A model generated the notes under the pieces. It did no database searches. It was given only the letters and a program-made list of their open reading frames with translations, and was not told the origin of the DNA. From Mycobacterium shimoidei (lineage in GTDB: Bacteria; Actinomycetota; Actinomycetes; Mycobacteriales; Mycobacteriaceae), in the NCBI GenBank assembly GCA_002101905.1, contig LQPU01000037.1, positions 124,001 to 188,000 of the forward strand: a stretch of DNA of 64,000 nt, given 5' to 3'. A program made the translations under genes and the position numbers. This document shows, piece by piece, positions 8,856 to 17,889 of this stretch; position 1 is the stretch's first letter; each line of letters opens with the position of its first letter.

Positions 8856-10052
8856 GTGACGACGAAACTCGACTACGGGATCTTCGATTGCGATACCCAT
8901 TGCTACGAGACGCGTGATGCGTTTACTCGATACCTGCCCAAGGAGTTCCAGGATCGGGCGATCACCACCGTGCGCGGAGCGGACGGGGTCGAGGTGATCC
9001 TCGCCGGCCGTCGTGTCGCAACCTTCAACAGTGAAGGGGGGCTGGGTCTCGACGTCGCATACCGCCCGGGATCGCTGAAAGAGATGCTGAGGCAGATGGG
9101 ATCCGGCAACCCGGAGGAGTCCTATGAGCCGCAACCCATGCAGCCCGAGTACATCGAGCGTTCAGCGCGGCTCGCGGTGATGGATAAGCAGAACGTTGAG
9201 CGGATGGTCATCTATCCGAGCGGAATGGCCCTGGCTGCCGAGCACTACGTTGATGACACCGCGGCGCTGTACGCAAATCTCCGGTCGTTCAATCGATGGT
9301 TCGACGAGGAATGGGGCTTCAATTACGAGAACCGCATATACGCGACCGGCCTGCTTTCACTCCGCGACCTTGACTCGGCCGTCGCCGAAACCGATGCCCT
9401 GATCGCGCAGGGTGCGAAGTTTGTCCTACTGCCGACGGGCCCGGCATACGGTAGATCTCCAGGCGACCCCTACTTCGACCCGATCTACGCTCGACTTCAG
9501 GAAGCCGGCTGTATCCTCGTGTTTCACATCATGCCGTTCTGGTACTTCGATGCGATCTCGCCTGCCTGGGGGCACTGCGCAGATCCTGCCTCGTGGCACA
9601 TGTCGGCCTGGCAGTGGATGAACATCTACGGCCAACGCCCGATCGAGGACACCCTTTCAGCGTTGATCTTCGACAACCTATTCGGCCGATTTCCGGGGTT
9701 GAACGTGCTTGTTGCCGAGCACGGTGCAGAGTGGGTGCCCTTCTTCACGAAACACATGGACAAGAGCCGCGGCATGGGCCGAAATGGCCCGTGGATCGGC
9801 GGGAAACTGACGGAAAAGCCGTCTGCCATCTTCCGGCAGCACGTTCGGGTGGTGCCGTATCCCGAGGACGATACTCCTGCGATCGTCACCAGCATGGGCT
9901 ACGACGACTGTCTCGTGATGGGCTCCGACTACCCACATGCGGAAGGGCTCGCCGAGCCTGCTGACTTCATCAAGCTGCTCGATCCGCTCGACGATGCCAC
10001 CAAGAAACGCATCATGCGTGACAACGCTGACCAGCTGATAGGGCGGAGCTAG
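8856..10052 (+). CDS. Amidohydrolase-2 family protein
   Basis: A 398-aa TIM-barrel hydrolase of the ACMSD-like family. The first motif is DCDTHCYE, with a mid-barrel VFHIMPFW and the C-terminal MGSDYPHAEG that normally supplies a metal-binding Asp. It is the most divergent in sequence of the four long-range paralogues that share the D-x-D-x-H-x-YE start. The start is GTG 8856 with GAAGGGG about 9 bases upstream. It leads an operon with two FadE proteins and a FadD (8856-13770), suggesting a hydrolytic or decarboxylating step on the CoA pathway intermediate or its precursor. Confidence 0.87.
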   Translation: MTTKLDYGIFDCDTHCYETRDAFTRYLPKEFQDRAITTVRGADGVEVILAGRRVATFNSEGGLGLDVAYRPGSLKEMLRQMGSGNPEESYEPQPMQPEYIERSARLAVMDKQNVERMVIYPSGMALAAEHYVDDTAALYANLRSFNRWFDEEWGFNYENRIYATGLLSLRDLDSAVAETDALIAQGAKFVLLPTGPAYGRSPGDPYFDPIYARLQEAGCILVFHIMPFWYFDAISPAWGHCADPASWHMSAWQWMNIYGQRPIEDTLSALIFDNLFGRFPGLNVLVAEHGAEWVPFFTKHMDKSRGMGRNGPWIGGKLTEKPSAIFRQHVRVVPYPEDDTPAIVTSMGYDDCLVMGSDYPHAEGLAEPADFIKLLDPLDDATKKRIMRDNADQLIGRS

Positions 10053-10058
10053 CAGGCG

Positions 10059-11024
10059 ATGGGCCAGGGGGACGCCGACCTCGATCTGCTGCGCGCAGCG
10101 GCGCGCGATTTCCTGACCGGACGCGGCGCCCAGGACTCGGTCAAAGAGCTCGCGGCCATGGACTGGACGGGACTGCTCGTTGAGGAGCATCTCGGCGGCA
10201 GCGGATGGCGTCCTGTGGAGACGACGGTCATCGCCGAGGAACTCGGCCGGGCGCAGAACTGTTCGACGTGGTTCGGCTGCGTTCTATCTGCTGCGGCGTT
10301 GACCTCGGCACCCTGCGAGGTGCGCGACCGATGGTTGCCCGCGCTGCTCGACGGGGCCGCGACGGCGGGCTGCGCGCTGTCCGGCGACACCGTTCGGGTT
10401 GCTCGCGGCGATGCGATCGATGTCTTGGTCACGCTGGGGAACAACGGAATCCATCTGTTTGAGATATCCGAAGCGACATCGAGACACCGTGATGAGGAGC
10501 TGTTGGATGTCACCCGCACAGCATGGCGCGTCGAGGTCGGCGGGGCGCCCAGCGTGCCGATCGGTGGGCCGCAACGAGCCACTCAGTTGCTCGCGATGGC
10601 CAGGGTTCTGCTCAGCGCGGATTCACTGGGAGCCCTGTCGGCCACTTTCGAGCGCCTGGTTGATTACCTCAAGGAGCGCATCGCCTTCGGTGTGCCGATC
10701 GCGAGTTTCCAAGCGGTGCAACACCGATTGGTGGATCTACTGGTCTTCGAGGTGAAGGCGCGCGCTGTGATCATGAAGGCGGCCCGAGCCCTCGTGGCTG
10801 ACGAGATCGCCGACCACGCGATCGCCTTGTCCGCCGCAGCACACGCATACGTCACTGCGAAGGCGAGCGCCGCCGTCGACGAATGCATGCAACTGTCGGG
10901 CGGCATTGGATTCACCTGGGAGTACCCCCTTCACCACGAGCTGCGCCGGGTGTTCACGAACGGCTACCTGCTCGGCACGGCGCGCTCGAGCCGTGCGCTT
11001 CTTGCGGAGAGGTCGGGCTGGTGA
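10059..11024 (+). CDS. Acyl-CoA dehydrogenase, small subunit type
   Basis: A 321-aa FadE-like protein, short for the family (about 380). It has a reduced N-terminal and beta domain, then DYLKERIAFGVPIASFQAVQH and the C-terminal QLSGGIGFTWEYPLHHELRR. It starts six bases after the previous stop with GGAG upstream, and its stop overlaps the next FadE start (GTGA). Adjacent small and large FadE genes in actinobacteria often form heterotetramers, as in the cholesterol side-chain enzymes; pairing with the protein at 11021 is inferred from position. Confidence 0.85.
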   Translation: MGQGDADLDLLRAAARDFLTGRGAQDSVKELAAMDWTGLLVEEHLGGSGWRPVETTVIAEELGRAQNCSTWFGCVLSAAALTSAPCEVRDRWLPALLDGAATAGCALSGDTVRVARGDAIDVLVTLGNNGIHLFEISEATSRHRDEELLDVTRTAWRVEVGGAPSVPIGGPQRATQLLAMARVLLSADSLGALSATFERLVDYLKERIAFGVPIASFQAVQHRLVDLLVFEVKARAVIMKAARALVADEIADHAIALSAAAHAYVTAKASAAVDECMQLSGGIGFTWEYPLHHELRRVFTNGYLLGTARSSRALLAERSGW

Positions 11025-12220
11025 GCGCCGCACCCGCCCGGCCCAGCGAAGCACAGCTGAACGAGTTCAGGCGTCGTGTCAGGGCGCATATCGCCGAACA
11101 CGCGCCGCCATTCGAGGCGAGGGAAGGACGCCGTGCGCCCGAAAACGCCGAGCAGGAAGCGCAATTACGCAAATGGTTCGCCACGTTGTTCGACGCGGGG
11201 CTCATCGGCGCAGACTGGCCCGTCGAGCACGGTGGACGCGCCGACCACCACCCGCTGCACGACCGCATCCTCAGTGAGGAGATTCTGCGCGCCCGTGCCC
11301 CGCGGCCCGTCGATCAGGTCAACCTGGCCGCCCACGTGCTCCTGCACTTTGGGTCCGACGACCAGAAGGCCGAACTGCTTCCACCGATGCGCCGCAGCGA
11401 GCATGTGTGGTGTCAGTTGTTCAGCGAGCCTGACGCCGGCAGCGATATCGCCGCCGTCCGTAGCAGAGCCGCAAAGCAACCCGACGGAACGTGGGTGATC
11501 AACGGCCAGAAGACCTGGATCACCGATGGACACTGGGCCGACATGGGGCTGGCACTCATCCGCACCGACCCGACTTCATCGCGTCACCAAGGCCTCTCGG
11601 TGTTCGCGGTGCCAATGTCAACGCCTGGCGTCGAGGTTCGTCCGATCCGCACGATCAACGAGGCGATCGAGGTGAACGAAGTATTTCTTGACGGCGTAAC
11701 GTTGCCCGCGGGAAGCCTGATAGGCGAGGTCGGCCAGGGTTGGTCGATCATCATGGCGGGCTTGGACTTCGAACGCTTCGGAATCGGCGGGAACGTCATT
11801 CTGCTCGAGCTGCTCATCGATGATCTTGTGATGGTGGCGCGCAACGCCATCCTCGAGGGTACCCCGGCGCTCGAACACGACGATATCCGGCAGACAGTGG
11901 CCGAGTTGGCCGCCGAGGTCGAAGTGGCGAAGTCCTTCATCGACGATCACGTCGAACGTCTCATCGCCGGCGCCGAGCAGCCGGGTGACGGTTCGATCGC
12001 CAAGTTGAGTTTCGCCGAGGCGTATCACCGGGTTTCGGCATACGGCGCCCAGCTCGCGGCGACGGTTTGTACGGTGGCCGCCGATCCGAGTGTCGAGCAG
12101 GCCAAACAACGTCTGCGAGAATGCTGGCTTTGGTCACGCGCGTATACGGTCTCCGGCGGAAGCTCGGAGATAATGCGTAACATCCTCGCCAAACGCCGGC
12201 TTCTATTGCCGAGCGGGTGA
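11021..12220 (+). CDS. Acyl-CoA dehydrogenase, large subunit type
   Basis: A 399-aa acyl-CoA dehydrogenase with the full three-domain layout: WPVEHGGRADHHPL, the FAD/substrate loop WCQLFSEPDAGSDIA, the VINGQKTWIT strand, and the C-terminal SGGSSEIMRNILAKR. The usual catalytic Glu of the YEG motif is not present there (VSGGSSE), as in other heteromeric FadE subunits. I chose GTG 11021 because it overlaps the preceding stop; the frame is open further upstream (to 10883) but that part is inside the other FadE. Confidence 0.88.
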   Translation: MSAAPARPSEAQLNEFRRRVRAHIAEHAPPFEAREGRRAPENAEQEAQLRKWFATLFDAGLIGADWPVEHGGRADHHPLHDRILSEEILRARAPRPVDQVNLAAHVLLHFGSDDQKAELLPPMRRSEHVWCQLFSEPDAGSDIAAVRSRAAKQPDGTWVINGQKTWITDGHWADMGLALIRTDPTSSRHQGLSVFAVPMSTPGVEVRPIRTINEAIEVNEVFLDGVTLPAGSLIGEVGQGWSIIMAGLDFERFGIGGNVILLELLIDDLVMVARNAILEGTPALEHDDIRQTVAELAAEVEVAKSFIDDHVERLIAGAEQPGDGSIAKLSFAEAYHRVSAYGAQLAATVCTVAADPSVEQAKQRLRECWLWSRAYTVSGGSSEIMRNILAKRRLLLPSG

Positions 12221-13770
12221 GTACGGAAGTGGCCGAACAGACGTACTGGGGTCTCGTCGACGCGGTTGCGCGAGAACACCCGGACCGGGTGGTTCTCGCC
12301 GACGACTTCGGTCGCAGCCTCACCTGCGCACAGCTTCGAGACGAGGCATTGCGTACGGCAGCGGCGCTGTCGGTTTCCGGGGTGGGCGAGGGCACCATCG
12401 TGTCGTGGCAATTGCCGACCACGTTGGAAACGATGGTGGTGATGGTGGCGCTCACCCGACTGGGTGCCGTGCAGAATCCCATCTTGCCGGTTTGGCGCGA
12501 ACGCGAAGTTCGCTTCGCGACAGAACAACTCATGACCGAAGTCCTGGTGGTACCCGGTCACTGGCGCGGTTTCGACCACACCGAGCTCGCCCACGAAATG
12601 GCGGCACAACGGTCAATGTCCGTCGTGGTGATCGATCACGACGCGCCGGTCACCAAGGAGCTGCGCCTGCCCGTCGGCGACCTGCGTGTGTTGCCTGCGC
12701 CGCCGAGATCCGCAGAGGAGGCGCGCTGGATCTACTACTCTTCGGGTACCACGGCGGCGCCGAAAGGTGCTCGGCATTGCGACCGTTCGGTAATCGCAGG
12801 TTCCGCAGGCGTGGTCGGCATCGTGGGAGCATCAAGCAGGGACGTCAACCCGATCGCCTTTCCCATATCCCACATCGGTGGTGCCGCCATGCTCGCGGCG
12901 AGCCTGCGCACCGGCATGCGCTTGGTACTGTTCGACTCGTTCGATCCGGCAACCTCACCTCAAGCGATCGCCGCACACCGACCAACGCTGTTGGGCACCG
13001 CGACACCGTTCCTGGTTGCGTTCATGGCCGCGCAGCGCGCACACGGAGAACAACCGCTCTATCCCGATCTGCGTGGCTGCGTGGCGGGTGGCGCGCCGAT
13101 CACCGTGGAGTTGGGAAGGCAAGTGCGGGAAATCTTTTCGGTGAATGGGGTGGCCAATTCCTGGGGGTTGACCGAGTTCCCGGTCGCGACGTCGCAGAGA
13201 CCGGAGGCTGCCCCGGATCTTCTCGACCGAACCGTGGGGCGTCCGGTCGCGGGCGTGTCGGTGCGAGTCGTCGGCGACCGCGAGCGCGAGGTTGGCGTCG
13301 GCGAGGAAGGTGAACTCCGACTCAAGGGGCCGCAGTGCTTTCTTGGATATGTCGACAGCTCACTCGACGCCGACGCATTCGATGACGATGGCTGGTTCCG
13401 CAGTGGGGACTGCGGCCGCGTCGACGACGATGGCAACGTCACAATCACCGGACGTATCAAGGATGCGATCATTCGGAACGCCGAAAACATCTCGGCGCTC
13501 GAAATCGAAGACGTAGTGGCCACGCATCCGGCAGTGGCGGACGTGGCAGTCATCGGAGTCCCCGATCCACGCACGGGTGAACGGGTTTGCGCGATCGTGG
13601 TCACTGAACCCGGATGCGATGTCACACTCGCCGCGTTGGCGGAACACTGCGATGCCCAAGGCTTGAGTCGCCACAAATACCCGGAGCGACTCGAATTGGT
13701 GGAAGCACTGCCGCGAAACCTCACCGGCAAGGTTTTGAAGAACGAACTGCGTGCGCGGTTCGGTGCCTGA
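12217..13770 (+). CDS. Acyl-CoA synthetase (AMP-binding, FadD type)
   Basis: A 517-aa adenylate-forming ligase that should activate a carboxylic acid to its CoA thioester with ATP. The P-loop motif is YYSSGTTAAPKGA near residue 172, the A5 motif reads NSWGLTEFP, the GWFRSGDCG and GRIKDAIIRNAENI motifs follow, and the catalytic Lys is in NLTGKVLKNELR. The closest flavour by eye is cyclohexanecarboxylate/medium-chain CoA ligase. It starts with GTG overlapping the FadE stop and ends the operon, five bases from a convergent amidohydrolase. Confidence 0.88.
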   Translation: MSTEVAEQTYWGLVDAVAREHPDRVVLADDFGRSLTCAQLRDEALRTAAALSVSGVGEGTIVSWQLPTTLETMVVMVALTRLGAVQNPILPVWREREVRFATEQLMTEVLVVPGHWRGFDHTELAHEMAAQRSMSVVVIDHDAPVTKELRLPVGDLRVLPAPPRSAEEARWIYYSSGTTAAPKGARHCDRSVIAGSAGVVGIVGASSRDVNPIAFPISHIGGAAMLAASLRTGMRLVLFDSFDPATSPQAIAAHRPTLLGTATPFLVAFMAAQRAHGEQPLYPDLRGCVAGGAPITVELGRQVREIFSVNGVANSWGLTEFPVATSQRPEAAPDLLDRTVGRPVAGVSVRVVGDREREVGVGEEGELRLKGPQCFLGYVDSSLDADAFDDDGWFRSGDCGRVDDDGNVTITGRIKDAIIRNAENISALEIEDVVATHPAVADVAVIGVPDPRTGERVCAIVVTEPGCDVTLAALAEHCDAQGLSRHKYPERLELVEALPRNLTGKVLKNELRARFGA

Positions 13771-13774
13771 CTCG

Positions 13775-14953
13775 CTACAAGCCGATGAGCTGCTTCAGGT
13801 TGGCGCCCATCACCTGTGCCGTGGTGTCGGCGGGAAGACCGGCGAGTTCCTTGACGAATTCCGCGGGGTGGGCGAGTCCTTCGGGATGTGGGAAGTCCGA
13901 ACCGAACATCACCCGGTCGGCGCCTAGCACGTCGATGAGGTGTGGCATGTCCTCTTCGTGGAACGGGTTGACCCAGACGTGCCTGCGGAAGACGTCGCAG
14001 GGGTGTTCGCTGAAGTCCTTGGGCTTCTTACGATAGACCCGATCGAACACCTCCATCAATCGCTGTGCCCACGATCCGCCGTTCTCGACCACGCCGATGC
14101 GCAGGCCGGGAAAGCGCTCGAAAACCCCATGGGCGATGAACGCCGCGAGTGTGTCGAAGATATGGCGACTCTCTTCGTAGATGAACCCGCGAAGCTTGGT
14201 GAGCTGGAATCCCTGGAACTCATCGCCGGCTTCCCAGTCGTCGACGTAACGGTCGTAGCCGGAGTCCGAATTGTGCATCTGCACCGAGATACCCGATGAC
14301 TCGACGAGGCGCCAGAAGTCGTCGAATTCGGGCAGCGCGGGCGAGCGGGAAGTGCCGTCTTCACGCGGTACCGGGGCGGGCCGGATCAGCACGGTTCTGG
14401 CGCCGTTCTGCAGGCACCACTCGAGTTCCTTGACTCCTTCGGCCGGGTCGTTGAGCGAGATCGCGGGTACGGGGAAGATACGGTTCTGATAGTTGAACGT
14501 CCAGTCGTCGAGCAGCCAGCGGTTGAAGGCGTGCGTCACCGCGTGGGTCAGTTCGATGTCCGACTTGGTCCGCTCCTCGAGCATGCCGGCCGTGGTCGGA
14601 AACATCATCGCGCCGTCGACACCTTGGCGGTCCATCAGCTCCAGCCGCAGGTCCGGACGCCGGAACGCGTCGGGGCAACGGATCGGTTCGGCCAGTTCAC
14701 GCAGGCTTTTGCCCTCCGGGTTGATACCTCGGTAGTAATCCGCCCACGCCCCCGGGGTGGGGATCACCTCGTAGGTGGGGTTCGGAATGCACTCGGTGAC
14801 CACGCCGAGGATCTGTAGCTTGGTGCGCCCGTTCACATTGACGAACTTCAGCGCTTCGGAGTATTTCTGCGGCAGGTAGCGGGTGTAGGCATCGATGGTT
14901 TCGTACATGTGGTTGTCGGCGTCCCAGACCTCGAATGCTTTTCCGTCGGTCAC
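13775..14953 (-). CDS. Amidohydrolase-2 family protein
   Basis: An ACMSD-like TIM-barrel protein of about 392 aa with WDADNHMYE, VQMHNSDSGY and FGSDFPHPEGLAHP motifs. It resembles the paralogues at 4337 and 59659 over its whole length. The frame is open to ATG 14968, but GTG 14953 has GGTGGAGG about 7 bases upstream, while ATG 14968 has no binding site and abuts an operator; I prefer 14953. It stands alone, facing the 8856-13770 operon tail to tail. Confidence 0.87.
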   Translation of the reverse strand: MTDGKAFEVWDADNHMYETIDAYTRYLPQKYSEALKFVNVNGRTKLQILGVVTECIPNPTYEVIPTPGAWADYYRGINPEGKSLRELAEPIRCPDAFRRPDLRLELMDRQGVDGAMMFPTTAGMLEERTKSDIELTHAVTHAFNRWLLDDWTFNYQNRIFPVPAISLNDPAEGVKELEWCLQNGARTVLIRPAPVPREDGTSRSPALPEFDDFWRLVESSGISVQMHNSDSGYDRYVDDWEAGDEFQGFQLTKLRGFIYEESRHIFDTLAAFIAHGVFERFPGLRIGVVENGGSWAQRLMEVFDRVYRKKPKDFSEHPCDVFRRHVWVNPFHEEDMPHLIDVLGADRVMFGSDFPHPEGLAHPAEFVKELAGLPADTTAQVMGANLKQLIGL

Positions 14954-14971
14954 CAGCGCCTCCACCATTCA

Positions 14972-14989
14972 TGAGAATATAAATTCTCA
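14972..14989 (-). promoter_or_regulatory. Operator site, N4 class, perfect palindrome
   Basis: TGAGAAT-ATAA-ATTCTCA is a perfect 18-base inverted repeat directly upstream of the amidohydrolase at 14953. It is the cleanest copy of the N4 operator class and also lies 36 bases downstream of no other gene start, so it must serve this gene alone. Confidence 0.7.
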
Positions 14990-15024
14990 ACATAGCAAAC
15001 CGCTGTATCCGGACGCTACCGGCC

Positions 15025-15783
15025 TTAAAGGTTCGTGAAGTGGCCGCCGTCGACTCCCAGAGTCTGCCCGGTGATGTAGCGACCTCTCGGGCCGATGAGA
15101 AATGCGACGGCAGACCCGATGTCCTGCTCTGGATCGCCGATGCGTCCCAGAGGGATTCTGCGGGATAACCTCTCTTCCATCGCGGGTTCCGCCTCGATTG
15201 CGGCGGTCAACGCCGGCGAATATGCGAGCGGTGACACCACGTTCACCGTGATGCCGTGCGGAGCCCATTCGCGCGCCAAGCTCTTGGCGAAGCCACGCAG
15301 TGCACCCTTCATTGTCGCGTACAGGGGCAGTGTCGCGCTTCCCTCGATACCCGCTGGCGAGGTCATCACGACCAGTGATCCTCCTCGAGCGCTGAGCGAT
15401 TCGAATGCTGCGGAGGCGCAATGATAGGCCCCGCCGACTGACACCGAGTAGTGGTCGTTCCAGAGCTGATCGTCGATCTGGGCCAGCTGGTGCGGTTGGC
15501 TCGATGAGTTACTCGTCGCGTTGTGCACAACCGCGTCCAGCCGCCCCGTGGTCTGAATCGCCTCGGCGACGGCATCAGCCACCGAGTTTGACAGCGCGAC
15601 ATCGCAGCGCACCCACGCCGCAGACTGTCCTCGAGCGGTGATCTCTTCCACCACTGCCTGTCCGGTCTCCGATCGGGTGGCAACAAGAACGTGGGCTCGG
15701 TGAGCGGCGACTGCGAGCGCGATGCCCCTACCGACTCCGCCGCCGGCACCCGTGACGAGCACAGTGAAGTCATCGAGGTTCAT
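15025..15783 (-). CDS. Short-chain dehydrogenase/reductase (SDR)
   Basis: A 252-aa classical SDR with all key residues: cofactor loop TGAGGGVGRG, the VHNAT variant of NNAG, Ser in VVMTSPAG and the YATMK Tyr-Lys pair near residue 156. It should oxidise or reduce an alcohol/ketone with NAD(P). The C-terminal GQTLGVDGGHF is typical. Its ATG overlaps the stop of the degenerate SDR upstream (ATGA), so the two are produced together and may form a mixed oligomer. It is the last gene of the membrane-protein operon that starts at 17843. Confidence 0.88.
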   Translation of the reverse strand: MNLDDFTVLVTGAGGGVGRGIALAVAAHRAHVLVATRSETGQAVVEEITARGQSAAWVRCDVALSNSVADAVAEAIQTTGRLDAVVHNATSNSSSQPHQLAQIDDQLWNDHYSVSVGGAYHCASAAFESLSARGGSLVVMTSPAGIEGSATLPLYATMKGALRGFAKSLAREWAPHGITVNVVSPLAYSPALTAAIEAEPAMEERLSRRIPLGRIGDPEQDIGSAVAFLIGPRGRYITGQTLGVDGGHFTNL

Positions 15784-16373
15784 GGCGACATCACCGATCC
15801 GCCGTCGGCGACGATGGTCGCACCGACGAGATGCGTGACCTCATGACGCAGTAAGAACTCTGTTGTCTCGACGACCGTCTCGATGATGCCGTGCGCGTCG
15901 CTGACCGCAGCAGCTGTCAGATGAGACGTGGCAGCGCTCAGTGTCGGCGCGAGTAGGCCTGCGGGAACGGCGATCATGTTGATGACGACCCCTCCAGGGG
16001 CCCACTGTCGAGCCGCGGACTTAGCCATCGCTCGAATGCCCTCCATGGCCGTGGTGTAGGGCACGAGATCTGCTGCTCCGCTGATCCCGATGGTCGGCAA
16101 GATGAGGACGATCCGGCCGCCTTGGCCGGACATCGACAAATGTGAGTGTTGCAGAGCCGCCAAGGTCTGCCGCATCGGCTGTTCTGCGAGTTGATGCCAC
16201 TCGAATCCGTCGATGGCCGTCAGAGGTGTCAGTCGTGCATGGCTACCGGTAACGATGACGACGCCGTTCAAGCCGGGGGGTAGCGACGCGTCGTGCTGCT
16301 GAACGGCAGTGCCGAGGCTGCTGGCGACGGCGGCCGAGACGACATCGCTGGACCCCAGGACTGCGGTGCTCAT
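15780..16373 (-). CDS. Degenerate SDR-fold protein lacking catalytic Lys
   Basis: A 197-aa protein with SDR-like segments (VVINMIAVPAGLLAP, VGATIVADGGSVMSP) but without the N-terminal TGxxxGxG cofactor loop. The catalytic Tyr region reads PYTTAMEG, so the Lys of YxxxK is Met. It is about 55 residues shorter than its neighbour. The start is ATG 16373, which gives the only N-terminus without a long unrelated extension; the ribosome binding site is weak. It is probably a non-catalytic partner of the SDR at 15025, with which it overlaps by four bases. That role is an inference. Confidence 0.7.
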   Translation of the reverse strand: MSTAVLGSSDVVSAAVASSLGTAVQQHDASLPPGLNGVVIVTGSHARLTPLTAIDGFEWHQLAEQPMRQTLAALQHSHLSMSGQGGRIVLILPTIGISGAADLVPYTTAMEGIRAMAKSAARQWAPGGVVINMIAVPAGLLAPTLSAATSHLTAAAVSDAHGIIETVVETTEFLLRHEVTHLVGATIVADGGSVMSP

Positions 16374-16395
16374 CGGTGGCGGACGTCTGCCGATG

Positions 16396-16833
16396 TCAAT
16401 GTCTCGGCGTGGCCGGACCTGCCGAATGGTGCGCGATGCGTTCTTGATGAATCCTGACCAACTCCCTGAAGCCGATACGTTCATAACGAGGCTTGGGCTG
16501 AATGCCCCAGTCGTCCCGCGCCGTTCGTTGGCCGGCCGCCTCGGATGCGCCGCCGAACGGTGGCCCGCCGAGCGGGTAGGGCTGCTGACACTCCAGCGCA
16601 TCGTTGGAAAAGCGCACCTTCATCAGTTCGCTGCAGATTTCGGTGAGTGACAGCGTCGGCCAGCCGTACCAGACTGCCATTGTCGGCACTGTCAGCGATC
16701 CCTCGATGACCAACCCGAAGAGGCAGACGTAGAGCCCCCGCTTGAGCCATTTGTGCATTCGCGCCCACGTGGAAGTGGTGCCGAGCGGCAGCGACCCAGC
16801 CGAATCATTGGTTGTGACCATGGAATCAGACAC
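16396..16833 (-). CDS. Unknown single-pass membrane protein
   Basis: I do not recognise this 145-aa protein. A hydrophobic segment at about residues 34-56 ([19 protein letters not shown]) is probably one membrane helix, preceded by the basic HKWLKR and followed by a soluble C-terminal part rich in charged residues with one Cys near [17 protein letters not shown]. The GTG start has GAAAGGA 6 bases upstream; a later ATG at residue 5 is possible. It follows the polytopic protein by 21 bases and precedes the SDR pair, so it is likely a subunit of the same membrane assembly. Confidence 0.7.
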   Translation of the reverse strand: MSDSMVTTNDSAGSLPLGTTSTWARMHKWLKRGLYVCLFGLVIEGSLTVPTMAVWYGWPTLSLTEICSELMKVRFSNDALECQQPYPLGGPPFGGASEAAGQRTARDDWGIQPKPRYERIGFRELVRIHQERIAHHSAGPATPRH

Positions 16834-16854
16834 GATAGTCCTTTCTCGAATCGG

Positions 16855-17556
16855 CTAGTCGGAGAAGATTTCCCGATTGACGGTGTGCAGGTATGGGATC
16901 GCGAGGAACGGCGTGATGTAGAAGATGTTGAACGCCCACCACCCAATCACCGGGATACCGACCGCGGTGTAGCGGACGTCGGCGTACAGCGTCATGTTGA
17001 AGATGTATCCCATCCATACGATGATCCCGAACCAGCACGTCACGATCAGCCATTGATGACCCCATCGCTTCATCTGGAGGAAAGCGATCGCGGCGGCTAT
17101 GCGCATCGGGAATGCGATGAGAACGCAGACCATGACCCACGCCTTCTCGCCCGGTGCGCCGGCGCCACCGATCCATAGCTCGTTGTAATGCCAGAAGTAG
17201 CCGGCGTCGATCAGGTTGCCCCACGCGGTGAATACCGTGCGGGTAATCAGGGCGTGGTTGGCGAACAGGTCCAATGCCCAGCCAATGCTGTTGAGCGCAG
17301 CGTCCAGGATGATCACGAACCCGATGAGGGTGACCATCGTCGGACGTACGGACAGACCTCCGCGCTGCGCCTTGCGCAGCAGGTAAAGGCCACGACAGAA
17401 CACAGGTAGGCCGACGATGCCAAGCACGAGCGTGCCCATCAGGCCCGTTCCGGCGATGAGCCATCGGTCGGCGCGCCGCTGTGTTGCTTGGCTTTGCTGT
17501 TCGTGTTCGCTCACCGTCAGCGAACCTTCGGCGGGCGCCTTGCTCGGAAAAGTCAT
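16855..17556 (-). CDS. Unknown polytopic membrane protein
   Basis: A 233-aa protein with about five membrane helices, around residues 32-58, 72-95, 140-163, 170-190 and 200-225. A conserved-looking loop, GYFWHYNELWIGG, sits before helix 3, and further His occur in KRWGHQWLIV and IPYLHTVN. I do not recognise a family; it lacks the known motifs of copper monooxygenases, AlkB desaturase-type enzymes or transporters. It starts four bases after the stop of a 39-aa mini-protein, with AGGGA in that gene's end. Position makes it the core of a membrane complex with the mini-proteins and the 16396 protein. Confidence 0.75.
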   Translation of the reverse strand: MTFPSKAPAEGSLTVSEHEQQSQATQRRADRWLIAGTGLMGTLVLGIVGLPVFCRGLYLLRKAQRGGLSVRPTMVTLIGFVIILDAALNSIGWALDLFANHALITRTVFTAWGNLIDAGYFWHYNELWIGGAGAPGEKAWVMVCVLIAFPMRIAAAIAFLQMKRWGHQWLIVTCWFGIIVWMGYIFNMTLYADVRYTAVGIPVIGWWAFNIFYITPFLAIPYLHTVNREIFSD

Positions 17557-17560
17557 GTCG

Positions 17561-17680
17561 TTACCAGTCCCTGGTGAGATACATCTGCAGCTGAATCGCG
17601 AACATCGCGATCAACATGCCGTAGACAAAGATCTGAAATGCGATAAGTCCCCGCTTGCGTCGGCGGTCCTGGTCATGCAT
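17561..17680 (-). CDS. 39-aa mini membrane protein
   Basis: This small gene is supported by ATG 17680 with AGGAG 7 bases upstream, no internal stop, and a TAA four bases before the next start. The product begins MHDQDRRRKRG (a positively charged cytoplasmic stretch) and continues with one hydrophobic helix, about residues 12-35 (IAFQIFVYGMLIAMFAIQL), ending TRDW. The charge pattern predicts the N-terminus inside. Tiny helices like this often stabilise multi-subunit membrane enzymes. The family is unknown to me. Confidence 0.7.
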   Translation of the reverse strand: MHDQDRRRKRGLIAFQIFVYGMLIAMFAIQLQMYLTRDW

Positions 17681-17744
17681 GCGTTCTCCTCGCTAGATTG
17701 GTGAAAAGCATTGTGGTTAAGCATCTGTCGACGGCACGAGCCTT

Positions 17745-17843
17745 TCAGAACGTGCCGATACTGCCCATCATCCAGTAGAAGAAGGCGACCAGGCCGCACA
17801 TCACTACCCAGGTCACGGCCATCCGGACTAGTTCTTGCCACAC
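17745..17843 (-). CDS. 32-aa mini membrane protein
   Basis: GTG 17843 is preceded by GGGAGG at a good distance, and the frame runs without stop to TGA at 17745. The product starts MWQELVRMAV and is almost entirely one hydrophobic helix containing VVMCGLVAFFYWMM, ending GSIGTF. It is the first gene after the double operator at 17890-17929. Together with the 39-aa gene 64 bases further on, it gives two mini-proteins ahead of two membrane proteins of unknown function. Confidence 0.65.
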   Translation of the reverse strand: MWQELVRMAVTWVVMCGLVAFFYWMMGSIGTF

Positions 17844-17889
17844 GTTCCGACCTCCCACGGTCTTGGCGAAAACACTAGTTTACGATGTA

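Noticed and set aside
16396..17556. Copper membrane monooxygenase (Pmo/Amo-like) subunits
   Set aside because: The size and number of helices suggested it, but the histidine and acidic motifs of PmoA and PmoC are absent, so I leave the function open.
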